DNA of 64,000 nucleotides from Sutterella megalosphaeroides (GTDB lineage Bacteria > Pseudomonadota > Gammaproteobacteria > Burkholderiales > Burkholderiaceae_F). The notes beneath the pieces are model-generated. The model worked only from the letters and a program-made list of their open reading frames with translations, had not been told where the DNA came from and did not search any database. Every line of letters begins with the position of its first letter. Position 1 is the stretch's first letter. The position numbers and the translations under genes are program-made. Below are positions 9,815-18,840 of this stretch, piece by piece. Location of the stretch: NCBI RefSeq assembly GCF_003609995.1, contig NZ_AP018786.1, forward strand, positions 248,001 to 312,000. Direction: 5' to 3'.

Positions 9815-10462
9815 TCAGCTTCCCGCCATGAAGGTTCGAATGCCCGAACCGACGAACTGCACGCCGATGCAGATGAGGAGGAACCCCATGAGCTTGCCGA
9901 GCACGAGCGTGCCCGAGGGGCCGAGACGGCGCGTGATGATGTCGGAGTAGCGCATGACGGACCAGTTGACGAGCGCGGTGCAGCAGATGGCCGCGGCCGT
10001 CCAGGCAAAGGCGATCACGATGTCGACGTAATCGGTGAGTTCGGCGATTTCCGTGGAAAAGCCGATCACGACGGCGATGGTGCCCGGCCCGGCAATGCCC
10101 GGCATGGCGATCGGGAAAAAGGCGTAGTCGTCCTTGTCGCGGCGCACGATTGGCGCTTTGTTCGGGGTGGTTCCGCCGAAGAGCATTTGGTAGCCGATGG
10201 CGGCAACCACAAGACCGCCCGCAATTCGCATGGCGCCGTAGGAGATCCCGAAGAAGGCGAGGAGCACGTTGCCGCCCACGAGGCTCACGAGCATGATGAC
10301 GGCGGCATAGATGCCGGCCCAGTTGGCCTGCTGACGACAGCGCTCTTCGCTCATCCCCTGGGTTAGGCTGACGAAAAGCGGAATTTTGGAGGGCGGATTC
10401 GTGATGACTAGGAGCGACACGAGCGCGCCGAGAAAGTACTGAAAGTGGATGGTTTCGAGCAT
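9815..10462 (-). CDS. MarC family integral membrane protein
   Basis: A 215-aa protein with about six transmembrane helices typical of the MarC/NAAT family, formerly thought to be antibiotic-resistance or amino-acid transport proteins. Most members have no proven substrate. Seen: the conserved start FLGALVSLLVITNPPSKIPLF, helix patterns GGNVLLAFFGISYGAMRIAGG, and AMPGIAGPGTIAVVIGF. I chose ATG at 10462 because a GAGG box sits 6 nt upstream; a TTG four codons earlier is possible. The gene is divergent from the RND efflux operon, sharing a 258-bp region, and convergent with glmS. Confidence 0.85.
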   Translation of the reverse strand: MLETIHFQYFLGALVSLLVITNPPSKIPLFVSLTQGMSEERCRQQANWAGIYAAVIMLVSLVGGNVLLAFFGISYGAMRIAGGLVVAAIGYQMLFGGTTPNKAPIVRRDKDDYAFFPIAMPGIAGPGTIAVVIGFSTEIAELTDYVDIVIAFAWTAAAICCTALVNWSVMRYSDIITRRLGPSGTLVLGKLMGFLLICIGVQFVGSGIRTFMAGS

Positions 10463-10602
10463 GACGGGCCTCAACGCCCGGAGGCGGGCGGGAGAGGAGT
10501 TTCCCGGGAAGGGGCCTGGTGAATCTAAGTAGAAGTGTATTCACGCCCGCGCATTTTGTCACAGACGAAGCGGGTTCGAGACATTACGGTGCCGCAATAA
10601 AA

Positions 10603-10661
10603 GCAATTGGATTGCGACTGTGTTATAAGGTGGACTTTTGTGGGGTTGAACATCTGTTCAA
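10603..10661 (+). promoter_or_regulatory. RND operon promoter region with perfect palindromic operator candidate
   Basis: The palindrome TTGAACATCTGTTCAA (10646-10661) has two perfect 7-bp arms around a 2-bp centre and lies about 60 bp before the adaptor gene. Upstream, TATAAG (10624-10629) is a possible -10, and a smaller inverted repeat GCAAT-TGG-ATTGC (10603-10615) covers the -35 position. This geometry would let a TetR-type dimer block transcription just past the start. The operon's own last gene encodes such a regulator. Operator function is inferred. Confidence 0.5.
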
Positions 10662-10720
10662 GAGATGAGAGCCCCGTAAGAACCGAATTCGAATAAACGG
10701 AAAAAGAAGGCAAACTGACA

Positions 10721-11911
10721 ATGCAGAATCGGAAAATCTTGGCCGCGGCGCTTGCCTGCGCTCTCGGTGCGGCCGCCCTGACGGGCTGCACGGAGGACAA
10801 TGCTGCTCAGCAGGCGGCCTCCGCGTCGCAGGCTCGGCCTCCCGCCGAAGTGAAAGTGATTACGTTGAAGGCGGGCGATCATGCGATCGATACGGTCCTT
10901 ACGGGGCGCACGAGCGCCTATCACGTTGCCGAGGTTCGCCCTCAGGTGAACGGCATCCTCCAGAAGCGCCTCTTCACGGAAGGCGCGCAGGTTAAGGCGG
11001 GAGAGGCGCTTTACCAGATCGATCCGGCTCCCTACGAAGCCAATCTGAAGAGCGCTCAGGCCTCGCTCGCGCAGGCCCAGGCCACGCTGAGCCAGGCGCG
11101 TGCCGACGCCAAGCGTTCGGCTGAGCTCGTCAAGATCAAGGCGGTGTCCGTTCAGGCGAACGACGCCGCTCAGGCCGCGCTGAAGTCCGCCGAAGCGGCG
11201 GTCGAAGCGGGCCGCGCCGCCGTGAACGCCGCGAAGATCGATCTCGGCTACACGAAGGTTCTCTCGCCGATCTCGGGCCGCGTTTCCCGCTCCGAAGTGA
11301 CGGAAGGCGCCCTGATGGGTGCCTACCAGGCGCAGATCCTCACGACCGTGCAGCAGCTCGACCCCATCTACGTCGACGTGACGCAGACGGCCGAAGACAT
11401 GCTTCGCATTCGTCGCGAAATCGAAAAGGGCACGCTCAAGACCGACAAGGACGGCAACGCCCGCGTGACGCTCGCTCTGGCCGACGGGACGGCGTACGGT
11501 CTCGAAGGCAAGCTCACCTTTACGGACGCTCAGGTCGAAGAGTCGACCGGTTCGGTCAAGTTGCGCGCGGTCTTCCCGAATCCGAAGTCCGAACTCATGC
11601 CCGGCATGTACGTTCGCGCGCGTCTTCTCGAAGGCGTTCGCCCCGAAAGTATCCTCGTCAACATGCAGTGCGTGATGCGCGATACGAAGGGTACGGCCTA
11701 CGTCTACGTCGTGACGCCCGACAACAAGGTCGAACGCCGCGACATCGTCGTCAGCCGCACGGAAGGCACGAACTGGCTGGTCGACTCGGGCCTGAAGGAC
11801 GGCGAACGCGTCATCTTCGAAGGCTTCCAGCGCACCGCTCCCGGGGCGACGGTCAAGCCCGTCGAATTCAACCCGGCGGATCTGCCGGCTCCGAAGCCGC
11901 TCTTCGAGTAA
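10721..11911 (+). CDS. RND efflux periplasmic adaptor subunit (AcrA/MexA type lipoprotein)
   Basis: The membrane-fusion protein that links the inner-membrane pump to the outer-membrane channel. It carries a lipoprotein signal with lipobox LTGC (Cys23) and should be anchored to the inner membrane facing the periplasm. The order is standard: beta-barrel strand GRTSAYHVAEVRPQV, half-lipoyl motif, alpha-helical hairpin rich in Ala/Gln (about 105-170), second lipoyl half KVLSPISGRVSRSEV, then beta-barrel and membrane-proximal domains (GMYVRARLLEG). At 396 aa it is close to AcrA (397). The pump gene starts 19 nt downstream. Substrates are likely hydrophobic drugs, but the sequence does not define them. 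Confidence 0.95.
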   Translation: MQNRKILAAALACALGAAALTGCTEDNAAQQAASASQARPPAEVKVITLKAGDHAIDTVLTGRTSAYHVAEVRPQVNGILQKRLFTEGAQVKAGEALYQIDPAPYEANLKSAQASLAQAQATLSQARADAKRSAELVKIKAVSVQANDAAQAALKSAEAAVEAGRAAVNAAKIDLGYTKVLSPISGRVSRSEVTEGALMGAYQAQILTTVQQLDPIYVDVTQTAEDMLRIRREIEKGTLKTDKDGNARVTLALADGTAYGLEGKLTFTDAQVEESTGSVKLRAVFPNPKSELMPGMYVRARLLEGVRPESILVNMQCVMRDTKGTAYVYVVTPDNKVERRDIVVSRTEGTNWLVDSGLKDGERVIFEGFQRTAPGATVKPVEFNPADLPAPKPLFE

Positions 11912-11930
11912 ATGACGGAGTCGTTCTGAG

Positions 11931-14900
11931 ATGTTTTCGCGTTTCTTCATTGACCGGCCCGTATTCTCCTGGGTGATCGCCCTGGTGATGATGTTGGCCG
12001 GGCTTCTCGCCATCAATACGCTCCCGGTGAGTCAGTATCCGCAGATCGCGCCTCCGCAGGTGTCGATCACGGCAACCTACCCGGGCGCTTCCGCCACGAC
12101 GATCGAACGTACGGTCACGCAGGTGATCGAACAGAACCTCGTCGGCCTTGACGGCTACATGTACATGAACTCGACCTCCGACTCAGCGGGTCGCGTTTCG
12201 ATTACGGTGACCTTCGAGGCGGGGACGAACCCCGACATGGCGCAGGTTCAGGTTCAGAACAAGATCCAGACGGCCCTTTCCACGCTGCCGCAGGTCGTGC
12301 AGCAGCTCGGCGTGACGATTCAAAAGACGTCCGCGAGCTTCCTGATGGTGCTCGGTTTCGTGAGCACCGACGGGAAGATGAAGGCGGCCGACCTGGGCGA
12401 CTACCTTGCTTCCGACATTCAGGAACCGATTTCCCGTGTCGAAGGCGTCGGCGAAGTCCAGGTGTTCGGCGCCACCTACGCCATGCGCGTGTGGCTCGAT
12501 CCGGACAAGCTCGTCAAGTACCAGCTGAATCCCTCGGACGTCATTGCGGCCATCCAGGCGCAGAACCAGCAGGTTCGCGTGGGCGGCATCGCGCAGCAAC
12601 CGACGGACGGTCGTCAGGAATTCACCGCGACGATTTCCGCGGCGAGCCTGCTCGAGACGCCCGAAGAGTTCCGCAAGATCCTTCTGAAGGTGACGCCGGA
12701 AGGCGCCAAGGTTCGTCTTTCGGACGTGGCCGACGTGCGCATCGGGTCCGAGCAGTACATGGCCTTCGCCACGTACGACGGACAGGAATCGACGGGTATC
12801 GCCATCAAGCTCGCGTCGGGGGCGAACGCCCTGCAGACGCAGGCCAACGTCATGCAGCGCATCGAAGAACTTCGACCCAACTTCCCGCAGGGCGTCGAAG
12901 TCGTGGTGCCGTTCGATACGACGCCTTTCGTGCGCGCCGCTCTGCATGAAGTGGTGAAGACCCTGGTCGAAGCCATCATCCTGGTGGTCTTCGTCATGTT
13001 CCTCTTCCTGCAGAATCTGCGTGCGACGTTCATTCCGACGATTGCCGTTCCGGTGGTTCTGCTCGGTACCTTTGCGGTTCTCGAAGCCGCGGGCTTCTCG
13101 ATCAACATGCTGACGATGTTCGCCATGGTGCTCGCGATCGGGCTTCTGGTGGACGACGCCATCGTGGTCGTGGAAAACGTCGAACGCGTGATGCGCGAGG
13201 ACGGTTCGTCCGCGCGCGACGCGACCGTGAAGTCGATGGGGCAGATTCAGGGCGCTCTGGTCGGCATTGCCATGGTGCTTTCGGCCGTGTTCATTCCGAT
13301 GGCCTTCTTCGGCGGCTCGACGGGCGTGATTTACCGTCAGTTCTCGATCACGATCGTGGCGGCCATGGTGCTCTCGGTCGTCGTGGCTCTGACGCTCACC
13401 CCCGCGCTTTGCGCGCAGGTTCTGAAGCCCGTCGATCACGGCGAACACATGGGCAAGGGGGGCTTCTTCGGCTGGTTCAACCGCGGGTTCGACGCCTTCA
13501 CGCACTTCGTGCGCGACTGCATCGCGGCGACGATCGGCAAGCGCATCGTGACCTTCGTCGCGTACGCCGGCATCATCGCTCTCGTGGTTCTCGGCTTCAT
13601 GAAGGTGCCTTCGAGCTTCATGCCGGCCGAAGACCAGGGCGTGATGCTCATGCAGTTGCAGCTTCCGCAGGGCGCCACGATGGAACGTACGAACCGCGAG
13701 CTGCAGAACATCGAAGCGTACCTGAAGAAGACGGAAGCGGCCTCGCTCGACCACTTCTTCGTCGTGCGCGGCTTCTCGTTTGCGGGCTCGGGCCAGAACA
13801 TGGCTCTGGGCTTCCTGAAGCTCAAGGACTGGGCCGACCGTCCGAACGCCGAACAGGGCGTGGCCATGATCCAGCGCCGCGCCATGGGGGCCTTCATGAT
13901 GAGTCCGCAGTTCATGAACGGGAGCGCCTTCCTCTTCCCGCTGCCTTCGGTGCCCGAACTCGGCGTGGCCGACGGCTTCGACTTCTACATCCAGGACCTC
14001 TCCGGTCAGGGACACGCGAAGTTGATGGAGGTGCGCAACGCGTTCCTCGCGAAAGCCAATCAGGACCCGCGCCTCACCATGGTTCGCCACAACGGTATGG
14101 ACGACACGGCGCAGATGCAGCTCACCCTCGACTACGAGAAGCTCTCCGCGCTGAGTCTTGATATCGGCACCGTGAACGCGACGCTCTCGACCGCTCTGGC
14201 CGGCAGCTACGTCAACGACTTCATGGACCGCGGCCGCATCAAGCAGGTCTGGGTGCAGGGTCAGATCGACTCGCGCATGCAGCCCTCGGACCTCTACCGT
14301 TGGCATGTTCGCAACGCCAAGGGCGAGATGGTTCCGCTTTCGGCCTTCGCGTCGATGAGCTGGGACTACGGCAGCCCGATGCTCGAACGCTTCAACGGCG
14401 TTTCGGCCGTGAACATTCAGGGCAGTCCCGCTCCGGGCGTCGCCTCGGGCGAAGCCATGAACGCCGTCGAAGAGATTGCCGCGGAAGTCCTTCCGACGGG
14501 TTACGGCATTTCCTGGAACGGCGTCTCCTATCAGGAACGTCAGTCGGGTTCGCAGCAGACCGCGCTCTATGCGATCTCGGTTTTGATCGTGTTCCTCTGC
14601 CTCGCGGCGCTCTATGAAAGCTGGTCCGTGCCGATCGCGGTCATTCTCGTGATTCCGTGCGGCGTGGTCGGGGCTCTGGGCCTCACGTACTACCTCGGCA
14701 TGAACAACGACGTGTACTTCAAGGTCGGCCTCCTGACGACGGTCGGTCTGGTTGCGAAGAACGCGATTCTGATCGTGGAATTCGCCAAGGACATGGTGGA
14801 CAAGGGCGAGGACGTCGTGCACTCGGCGCTCGAAGCCGTTCGTCTGCGTCTGCGTCCGATTCTGATGACCTCGCTCGCCTTCGGTCTCGGCGTTCTGCCG

Positions 14901-15098
14901 CTCGCGATGGCGTACGGTCCGGGTTCGGGTGCGCAGAACGCGATCGGCGTGGGCGTTCTGGGCGGTATGATCACGGGGACGGTGCTTTGCGTCGCCTTCG
15001 TGCCCGCGTTCTACGTTTCGATTGTGGGCATCAGCCGCTTCATCTCCGGGAAGCGTCATCACGGGACGCCTTCGAACGGTGAGGGCGCATCGGCTTGA
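11931..15098 (+). CDS. RND efflux pump, HAE1 family (AcrB/MexB type)
   Basis: A 1055-aa proton-driven inner-membrane transporter with the canonical start FSRFFIDRPVFSWVIALVMMLAGLLAI. Two homologous halves have TM1 and TM2-6, then TM7 and TM8-12, each with a large periplasmic loop. The proton relay is intact: the Asp pair GLLVDDAIVVVENVERV (residues 408-409) in TM4 and the Lys in LVAKNAILIVEFAKD (residue 943) in TM10. The pore-domain motifs PQIAPPQVSITATYPGAS and GLDGYMYMNSTS match AcrB, including the Phe-type trimer start. It is fully intact. It sits between the adaptor and outer-membrane genes and forms the motor of the tripartite pump. Confidence 0.97.
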   Translation: MFSRFFIDRPVFSWVIALVMMLAGLLAINTLPVSQYPQIAPPQVSITATYPGASATTIERTVTQVIEQNLVGLDGYMYMNSTSDSAGRVSITVTFEAGTNPDMAQVQVQNKIQTALSTLPQVVQQLGVTIQKTSASFLMVLGFVSTDGKMKAADLGDYLASDIQEPISRVEGVGEVQVFGATYAMRVWLDPDKLVKYQLNPSDVIAAIQAQNQQVRVGGIAQQPTDGRQEFTATISAASLLETPEEFRKILLKVTPEGAKVRLSDVADVRIGSEQYMAFATYDGQESTGIAIKLASGANALQTQANVMQRIEELRPNFPQGVEVVVPFDTTPFVRAALHEVVKTLVEAIILVVFVMFLFLQNLRATFIPTIAVPVVLLGTFAVLEAAGFSINMLTMFAMVLAIGLLVDDAIVVVENVERVMREDGSSARDATVKSMGQIQGALVGIAMVLSAVFIPMAFFGGSTGVIYRQFSITIVAAMVLSVVVALTLTPALCAQVLKPVDHGEHMGKGGFFGWFNRGFDAFTHFVRDCIAATIGKRIVTFVAYAGIIALVVLGFMKVPSSFMPAEDQGVMLMQLQLPQGATMERTNRELQNIEAYLKKTEAASLDHFFVVRGFSFAGSGQNMALGFLKLKDWADRPNAEQGVAMIQRRAMGAFMMSPQFMNGSAFLFPLPSVPELGVADGFDFYIQDLSGQGHAKLMEVRNAFLAKANQDPRLTMVRHNGMDDTAQMQLTLDYEKLSALSLDIGTVNATLSTALAGSYVNDFMDRGRIKQVWVQGQIDSRMQPSDLYRWHVRNAKGEMVPLSAFASMSWDYGSPMLERFNGVSAVNIQGSPAPGVASGEAMNAVEEIAAEVLPTGYGISWNGVSYQERQSGSQQTALYAISVLIVFLCLAALYESWSVPIAVILVIPCGVVGALGLTYYLGMNNDVYFKVGLLTTVGLVAKNAILIVEFAKDMVDKGEDVVHSALEAVRLRLRPILMTSLAFGLGVLPLAMAYGPGSGAQNAIGVGVLGGMITGTVLCVAFVPAFYVSIVGISRFISGKRHHGTPSNGEGASA

Positions 15099-15148
15099 TC
15101 GACCTTCGAGGACCGGGGAACTTTCTCCGGTCCCCTCTCCACACTCAG

Positions 15149-15180
15149 CGAATTCGGGGCGACGATTCGCCCCGAATTCG
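15149..15180 (+). repeat. 14-bp perfect inverted repeat (hairpin) before the outer-membrane factor gene
   Basis: The arms CGAATTCGGGGCGA (15149-15162) and its exact complement (15167-15180) flank the loop CGAT. The RBS AAGGGA begins at 15183 and the start codon is 15194, so the hairpin ends directly at the ribosome-binding region. It has no T tract and is unlikely to be a simple terminator. An mRNA stability or expression-ratio element is plausible. Confidence 0.75.
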
Positions 15181-15193
15181 GCAAGGGACAAAC

Positions 15194-16630
15194 ATGCAGA
15201 AGAAACAATTGACGATTCTTCCGGTCGTTCTTCTCCTGACTCTGACGGGCTGCGTGAATCTTGCGCCCGATTACGAGCGCCCCGCGGCGCCCGTTGAAAG
15301 CGCCTGGCCTCAGGGCGAGGCGTATGCGACGACCGAAGCGAAGCGGGCGGCCCTTCCGGTCTGGAAGGACTTCATCGTGGACGAACGCCTCGAAAAGGTG
15401 ATCGACCTCGGCTTGGAAAACAACCGCGACCTGCGCGTTGCGGCGCTCAACGTCGAACGCGCCCGCGCCCTTTACGGCGTGCAGCGCTCGGAGCTCTTCC
15501 CGACCGTGGCCGCCGCCGCGCAGAATGCGGCGCAGCACACGCCCGAAACGCTTTCCGCGACGGGCCGCTCGAGTACGGGCCACCAGTACACGGCGCAGCT
15601 CGCGATGTCGAGCTACGAACTCGACTTCTTCGGGCGCGTGCGCAACCTCAACGAGCAGGCTCTGCAGAACTATCTGGCGTCCGACGACGCCCGCCGTTCC
15701 GCCAAGAGCACGCTCATCGGCCAGATCGCCATGACGTGGCTCACGTACGGTGCGGACGTCGAGCAGCTGAAGCTGCAGCGTGAAACGCTCGCCAGCCAGG
15801 AAGAAAGCTTCCGTCTCGTCGAGGAGAGCTTCCGCCTCGGCGCCGTGAGCCAGCTCGACTACGAGCAGGCCCGCACGACCGTGGCCGCCGCCCGCGCTTC
15901 GATCGCCGCGTATCAGCGCGCCGTCGCCGTGGACCGCAACGCGTTGCAGCTCCTCGTGGGCGCTCCGATTCCCGAAGAGCTCCTGCCGACGGGGATCGAA
16001 CTCGCCTCGACCCTCAAGGTGGCTCTGCCCGAAGGGATGCCGAGCGAAGTGCTCCTCAACCGTCCGGACGTCCAACAGGCCGAACGGTCGCTGCGTGCGG
16101 CCAACGCCTCGATCGGCGTGGCGCGCGCCGCGTTCTTCCCGAGCGTGTCGCTCTCGCTCGGCGGCGGTACGGGCTCCCTGCACCTCTCGGACCTCTTCGG
16201 CGGCAATTCCGGCATGTGGAGCTTTACCCCGAACGTGGCGCTTCCGATCTTCACGGGCGGGCGCAACCTTGCGAATCTCGAAGCCGCGCGCGTCGACGAG
16301 CGCATTGCGGCGACGAATTACGAGAAGGCCATTCAAACGGCCTTCCGTGAAGTGGCCGACGCGCTCGCGACCGAAGGCACGATCGAGGGCGAACTGAAGT
16401 CGCGGGAAGAGTATGCCGACGCGGCCGGCAAGGCGTACGAAATCTCCAATTCGCGCTACCAGCACGGGGCTGCGGCCTACACCGAAGTGCTCGACGCGCA
16501 GCGCGCGAAGGTCTCGGCCGAACAGGTTCTGATCACGACGCAGCTCGCGCGTGCTTCGAGCCTCGTCACGCTCTACAAGGTGCTCGGCGGCGGTGCGCTC
16601 GAAGAGCCCGCCAAGCAGGGCATCGACTGA
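15194..16630 (+). CDS. RND efflux outer-membrane lipoprotein (NodT/OprM family)
   Basis: The TolC-like trimeric outer-membrane channel of the tripartite pump. The lipoprotein signal MQKKQLTILPVVLLL ends at lipobox LTGC (Cys20). OprM-type features follow: LAPDYERPAAPV, NNRDLRVAALNVERARA, the helical SYELDFFGRVRNLNEQAL, the duplicated EQARTTVAAARASIAAYQRA segment, RPDVQQAERSLRAANASIGVARAAFFP, and SRYQHGAAAYTEVLDAQRA. At 478 aa it is typical. Start ATG 15194 is fixed by the signal peptide and an AAGGGA box. The stop is 3 nt before the TetR gene. Confidence 0.95.
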   Translation: MQKKQLTILPVVLLLTLTGCVNLAPDYERPAAPVESAWPQGEAYATTEAKRAALPVWKDFIVDERLEKVIDLGLENNRDLRVAALNVERARALYGVQRSELFPTVAAAAQNAAQHTPETLSATGRSSTGHQYTAQLAMSSYELDFFGRVRNLNEQALQNYLASDDARRSAKSTLIGQIAMTWLTYGADVEQLKLQRETLASQEESFRLVEESFRLGAVSQLDYEQARTTVAAARASIAAYQRAVAVDRNALQLLVGAPIPEELLPTGIELASTLKVALPEGMPSEVLLNRPDVQQAERSLRAANASIGVARAAFFPSVSLSLGGGTGSLHLSDLFGGNSGMWSFTPNVALPIFTGGRNLANLEAARVDERIAATNYEKAIQTAFREVADALATEGTIEGELKSREEYADAAGKAYEISNSRYQHGAAAYTEVLDAQRAKVSAEQVLITTQLARASSLVTLYKVLGGGALEEPAKQGID

Positions 16631-16633
16631 CCG

Positions 16634-17287
16634 ATGTCGAAGCAAACCGACACCTACATGCAACGCCGCCGCGAGATTCTCGAGGCGGCGGAGCGTTGCG
16701 TTTTGCGCGACGGCCTTCGAAAGCTGCGCCTGCGCGACCTTGCCAAGGAGTCCGGCCAGAGTCTCGGGAACTTCTACAACTACTTCGAGAACAAGCAGGC
16801 TCTGATCGAGGCGCTTGTCGAGAAGGAGGTCGACTGGTTCATCCGGAGCGCCACGCTCCCTTCGGAACCTCTGCCGGCGGGCGCCACGTATCGCGAACGT
16901 CTGCGTCGCAGGCTGGAAACGTTCGTTTCCGCCTACCTGTCGCCCGACGGCGTGAAGACGATGTTGTCGATTGCAAGCGAAGCGTTGGTCGACCCGAAGG
17001 TGCGGGCCATTCTGAAGGCCGCCAACAAGCGCGTTTGCGAGCGGATGGTTGCGAACATCTCCGAAGACCGCGAGGTGATCGAGCGTCTCCCGCCCGAGGT
17101 GCTCGAGGTGCGCATGCAGCTGACGCGCTCGATGCTCGAATCGGTGCGCGTGATGCTCGTCTTCGACGACGACCTGGATCCGGTGCTGATACGCAACACG
17201 CTCGTCGACCGGCTGACGGACATGTTCATCGACGAAATCGCCCGGGATCACGGGGTCTCGCCCGAGGAAATCGCCCGACGGGTGTGA
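16634..17287 (+). CDS. TetR/AcrR family transcriptional regulator, probable local repressor of the efflux operon
   Basis: A 217-aa regulator. Its N-terminal TetR HTH spans about residues 10-57 (RREILEAAERCVLRDGLRKLRLRDLAKESG with YFENKQALIEALV). The divergent C-terminal ligand domain is helical. It starts 3 nt after the outer-membrane gene stop and so is the last gene of the efflux operon. This position suggests negative autoregulation: ligand binding derepresses pump and regulator together. The likely operator is the 16-bp palindrome at 10646-10661, although that lies 6 kb upstream of the regulator's own start. Family assignment is firm; target and ligand are inference. Confidence 0.92.
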   Translation: MSKQTDTYMQRRREILEAAERCVLRDGLRKLRLRDLAKESGQSLGNFYNYFENKQALIEALVEKEVDWFIRSATLPSEPLPAGATYRERLRRRLETFVSAYLSPDGVKTMLSIASEALVDPKVRAILKAANKRVCERMVANISEDREVIERLPPEVLEVRMQLTRSMLESVRVMLVFDDDLDPVLIRNTLVDRLTDMFIDEIARDHGVSPEEIARRV

Positions 17288-17317
17288 GGCGCCGTACGCG
17301 GCACCGTACGTGGCAGA

Positions 17318-17344
17318 AAGGGGGAGTTCTCAGGACTCCCCCTT
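17318..17344 (+). terminator. Hairpin ending the efflux-tetR operon
   Basis: A 10-bp stem AAGGGGGAGT / ACTCCCCCTT (17318-17327 with 17335-17344) and a 7-nt loop, with no long T tract after it. It is the probable operon end; the next gene has 140 nt of leader after it. Confidence 0.6.
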
Positions 17345-17484
17345 CGTGCGAAGGGAAAAGCAGGAAGGGATAACCCCCACGCACGGGCGGCGTGAGGTAT
17401 TCTTCAAAAACTCGCGTCGCAGTGCGGCCTTTTGGCGCCGTTGCCGCGCGGATTCCTCAAAATCGTTTTTCAGAGGGCAACGCA

Positions 17485-18762
17485 ATGGCAGGCCAAACCG
17501 CAAAGCGCACTCCCATCTACAAAGTTCTTTATTTCCAGGTCATTTGCGCGATCCTGATCGGTATCGGGCTCGGCGTGGCGGCTCCCGACATCGGAGCCTC
17601 GATGAAGCCTCTCGGCGACGGCTTCATTCGTCTCATCAAAATGATCATCGCCCCCGTGATCTTCTGTACCGTCGTGACGGGTATTGCCGGCATGGAGGAC
17701 ATGAAGAAGGTGGGCAAAACGGGCGGCCTCGCGCTGCTTTACTTCGAAGCCGTCTCGACGATCGCTCTCGTCATCGGCCTTTTGATCGTCAACACGATCG
17801 AGCCGGGCACGGGCATGCACGTCGACCCCGCGACGCTCGACGCCTCGGCGGTGTCCGCGTACACGGGTCCGGGCAAGATGCACACGACGACCGAGTTCCT
17901 CATGAACATCATCCCGAACACGGTCGTGGGCGCCTTTGCGGACGGTGAAATTCTGCAGGTGCTCTTCTTCTCGGTGCTCTTCGGCTTCGCCCTGCACAAG
18001 TTCGGCGGCCGCGGCACGCTGATTTTCGACGTGATCGAAAAGAGCTCGCACGTCCTCTTCCAGATGGTCGGCATGATCATGCGCGTCGCTCCCGTGGGTG
18101 CTTTCGGCGCGATGGCCTTCACGATCGGCAAGTACGGCATTGCGTCGCTCCTTCCGCTTGCGAAGCTCATGGGGACCTTCTACCTCACGTGTCTCCTTTT
18201 CATCCTCGTCGTCCTCGGGGCCATCTGCCGCTCGCACGGCTTTTCCGTGCTGCGCTACATCAGCTACATCAAGGAAGAGCTCCTCATCGTGCTCGGCACC
18301 TCGTCCTCGGAATCGGTGCTTCCGCGCATGATGACGAAGATGGAGCAGGCGGGCGTCTCCCGCTCGGTCGTGGGTCTCGTGATTCCGACGGGGTATTCCT
18401 TCAACCTCGACGGCACGGCCATTTACCTCACCATGGCTGCGGTCTTCATCGCGCAGGCCTGCGACGTGCCGATGACGCTCTCGCAGCAGGTGACGCTCCT
18501 TGCGGTGCTGCTCCTTACCTCGAAGGGTGCGGCGGGCGTGACGGGTTCGGGCTTCATCGTGCTCGCGGCGACGCTCTCGGCCGTGGGGCACGTGCCCGTG
18601 GCGGGTCTCGCGCTCATTCTCGGCATCGACCGCTTCATGAGCGAAGCGCGCGCGATCACGAACATGATCGGCAACGGCATCGCCTGCGTGGTGGTGGGTC
18701 ACTGGTGCCGCGAAGTCGACAACACGAAGCTGGCCGAAACCATCGGGCTCAAGAAGCGGTAA
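17485..18762 (+). CDS. Dicarboxylate/amino acid:cation symporter (DctA/GltP family)
   Basis: A 425-aa member of the DAACS/SLC1 family, which imports C4-dicarboxylates or Glu/Asp with H+ or Na+. Visible: the opening helix [39 protein letters not shown], hairpin 1 serine motif [13 protein letters not shown], the NLDGTAIY unwound TM7 motif, and the hairpin 2 segment [39 protein letters not shown] completes the transport domain. Length matches E. coli DctA (428). ATG 17485 has AGAGGG 9 nt upstream. C4-dicarboxylate uptake is likely from overall resemblance to DctA. It is monocistronic. Confidence 0.9.
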   Translation: MAGQTAKRTPIYKVLYFQVICAILIGIGLGVAAPDIGASMKPLGDGFIRLIKMIIAPVIFCTVVTGIAGMEDMKKVGKTGGLALLYFEAVSTIALVIGLLIVNTIEPGTGMHVDPATLDASAVSAYTGPGKMHTTTEFLMNIIPNTVVGAFADGEILQVLFFSVLFGFALHKFGGRGTLIFDVIEKSSHVLFQMVGMIMRVAPVGAFGAMAFTIGKYGIASLLPLAKLMGTFYLTCLLFILVVLGAICRSHGFSVLRYISYIKEELLIVLGTSSSESVLPRMMTKMEQAGVSRSVVGLVIPTGYSFNLDGTAIYLTMAAVFIAQACDVPMTLSQQVTLLAVLLLTSKGAAGVTGSGFIVLAATLSAVGHVPVAGLALILGIDRFMSEARAITNMIGNGIACVVVGHWCREVDNTKLAETIGLKKR

Positions 18763-18780
18763 AGGCCGCTTACCCGGCAT

Positions 18781-18818
18781 GAAAAAAATCCCCCGGCGCG
18801 AAATTCGGCCGGGGGATT
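18781..18818. terminator. Convergent terminator between dctA-type gene and degP-type gene
   Basis: An 11-bp stem AATCCCCCGGC (18787-18797) / GCCGGGGGATT (18808-18818) flanked on the left by seven A residues. On the minus strand it therefore reads as a stem followed by a T run. It is strongest for the protease transcript and may also stop the symporter transcript. Confidence 0.85.
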
Positions 18819-18840
18819 CCTTTATGCGGAGCGTCGCGTG

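Noticed and set aside
12183-15191. A 1002-codon open frame on the minus strand across the RND pump gene.
   Set aside because: It is rich in His, Arg, Glu and Asp, has no recognisable motif and is exactly antisense to an intact, well-conserved gene. Such frames arise from the strong third-position GC bias.
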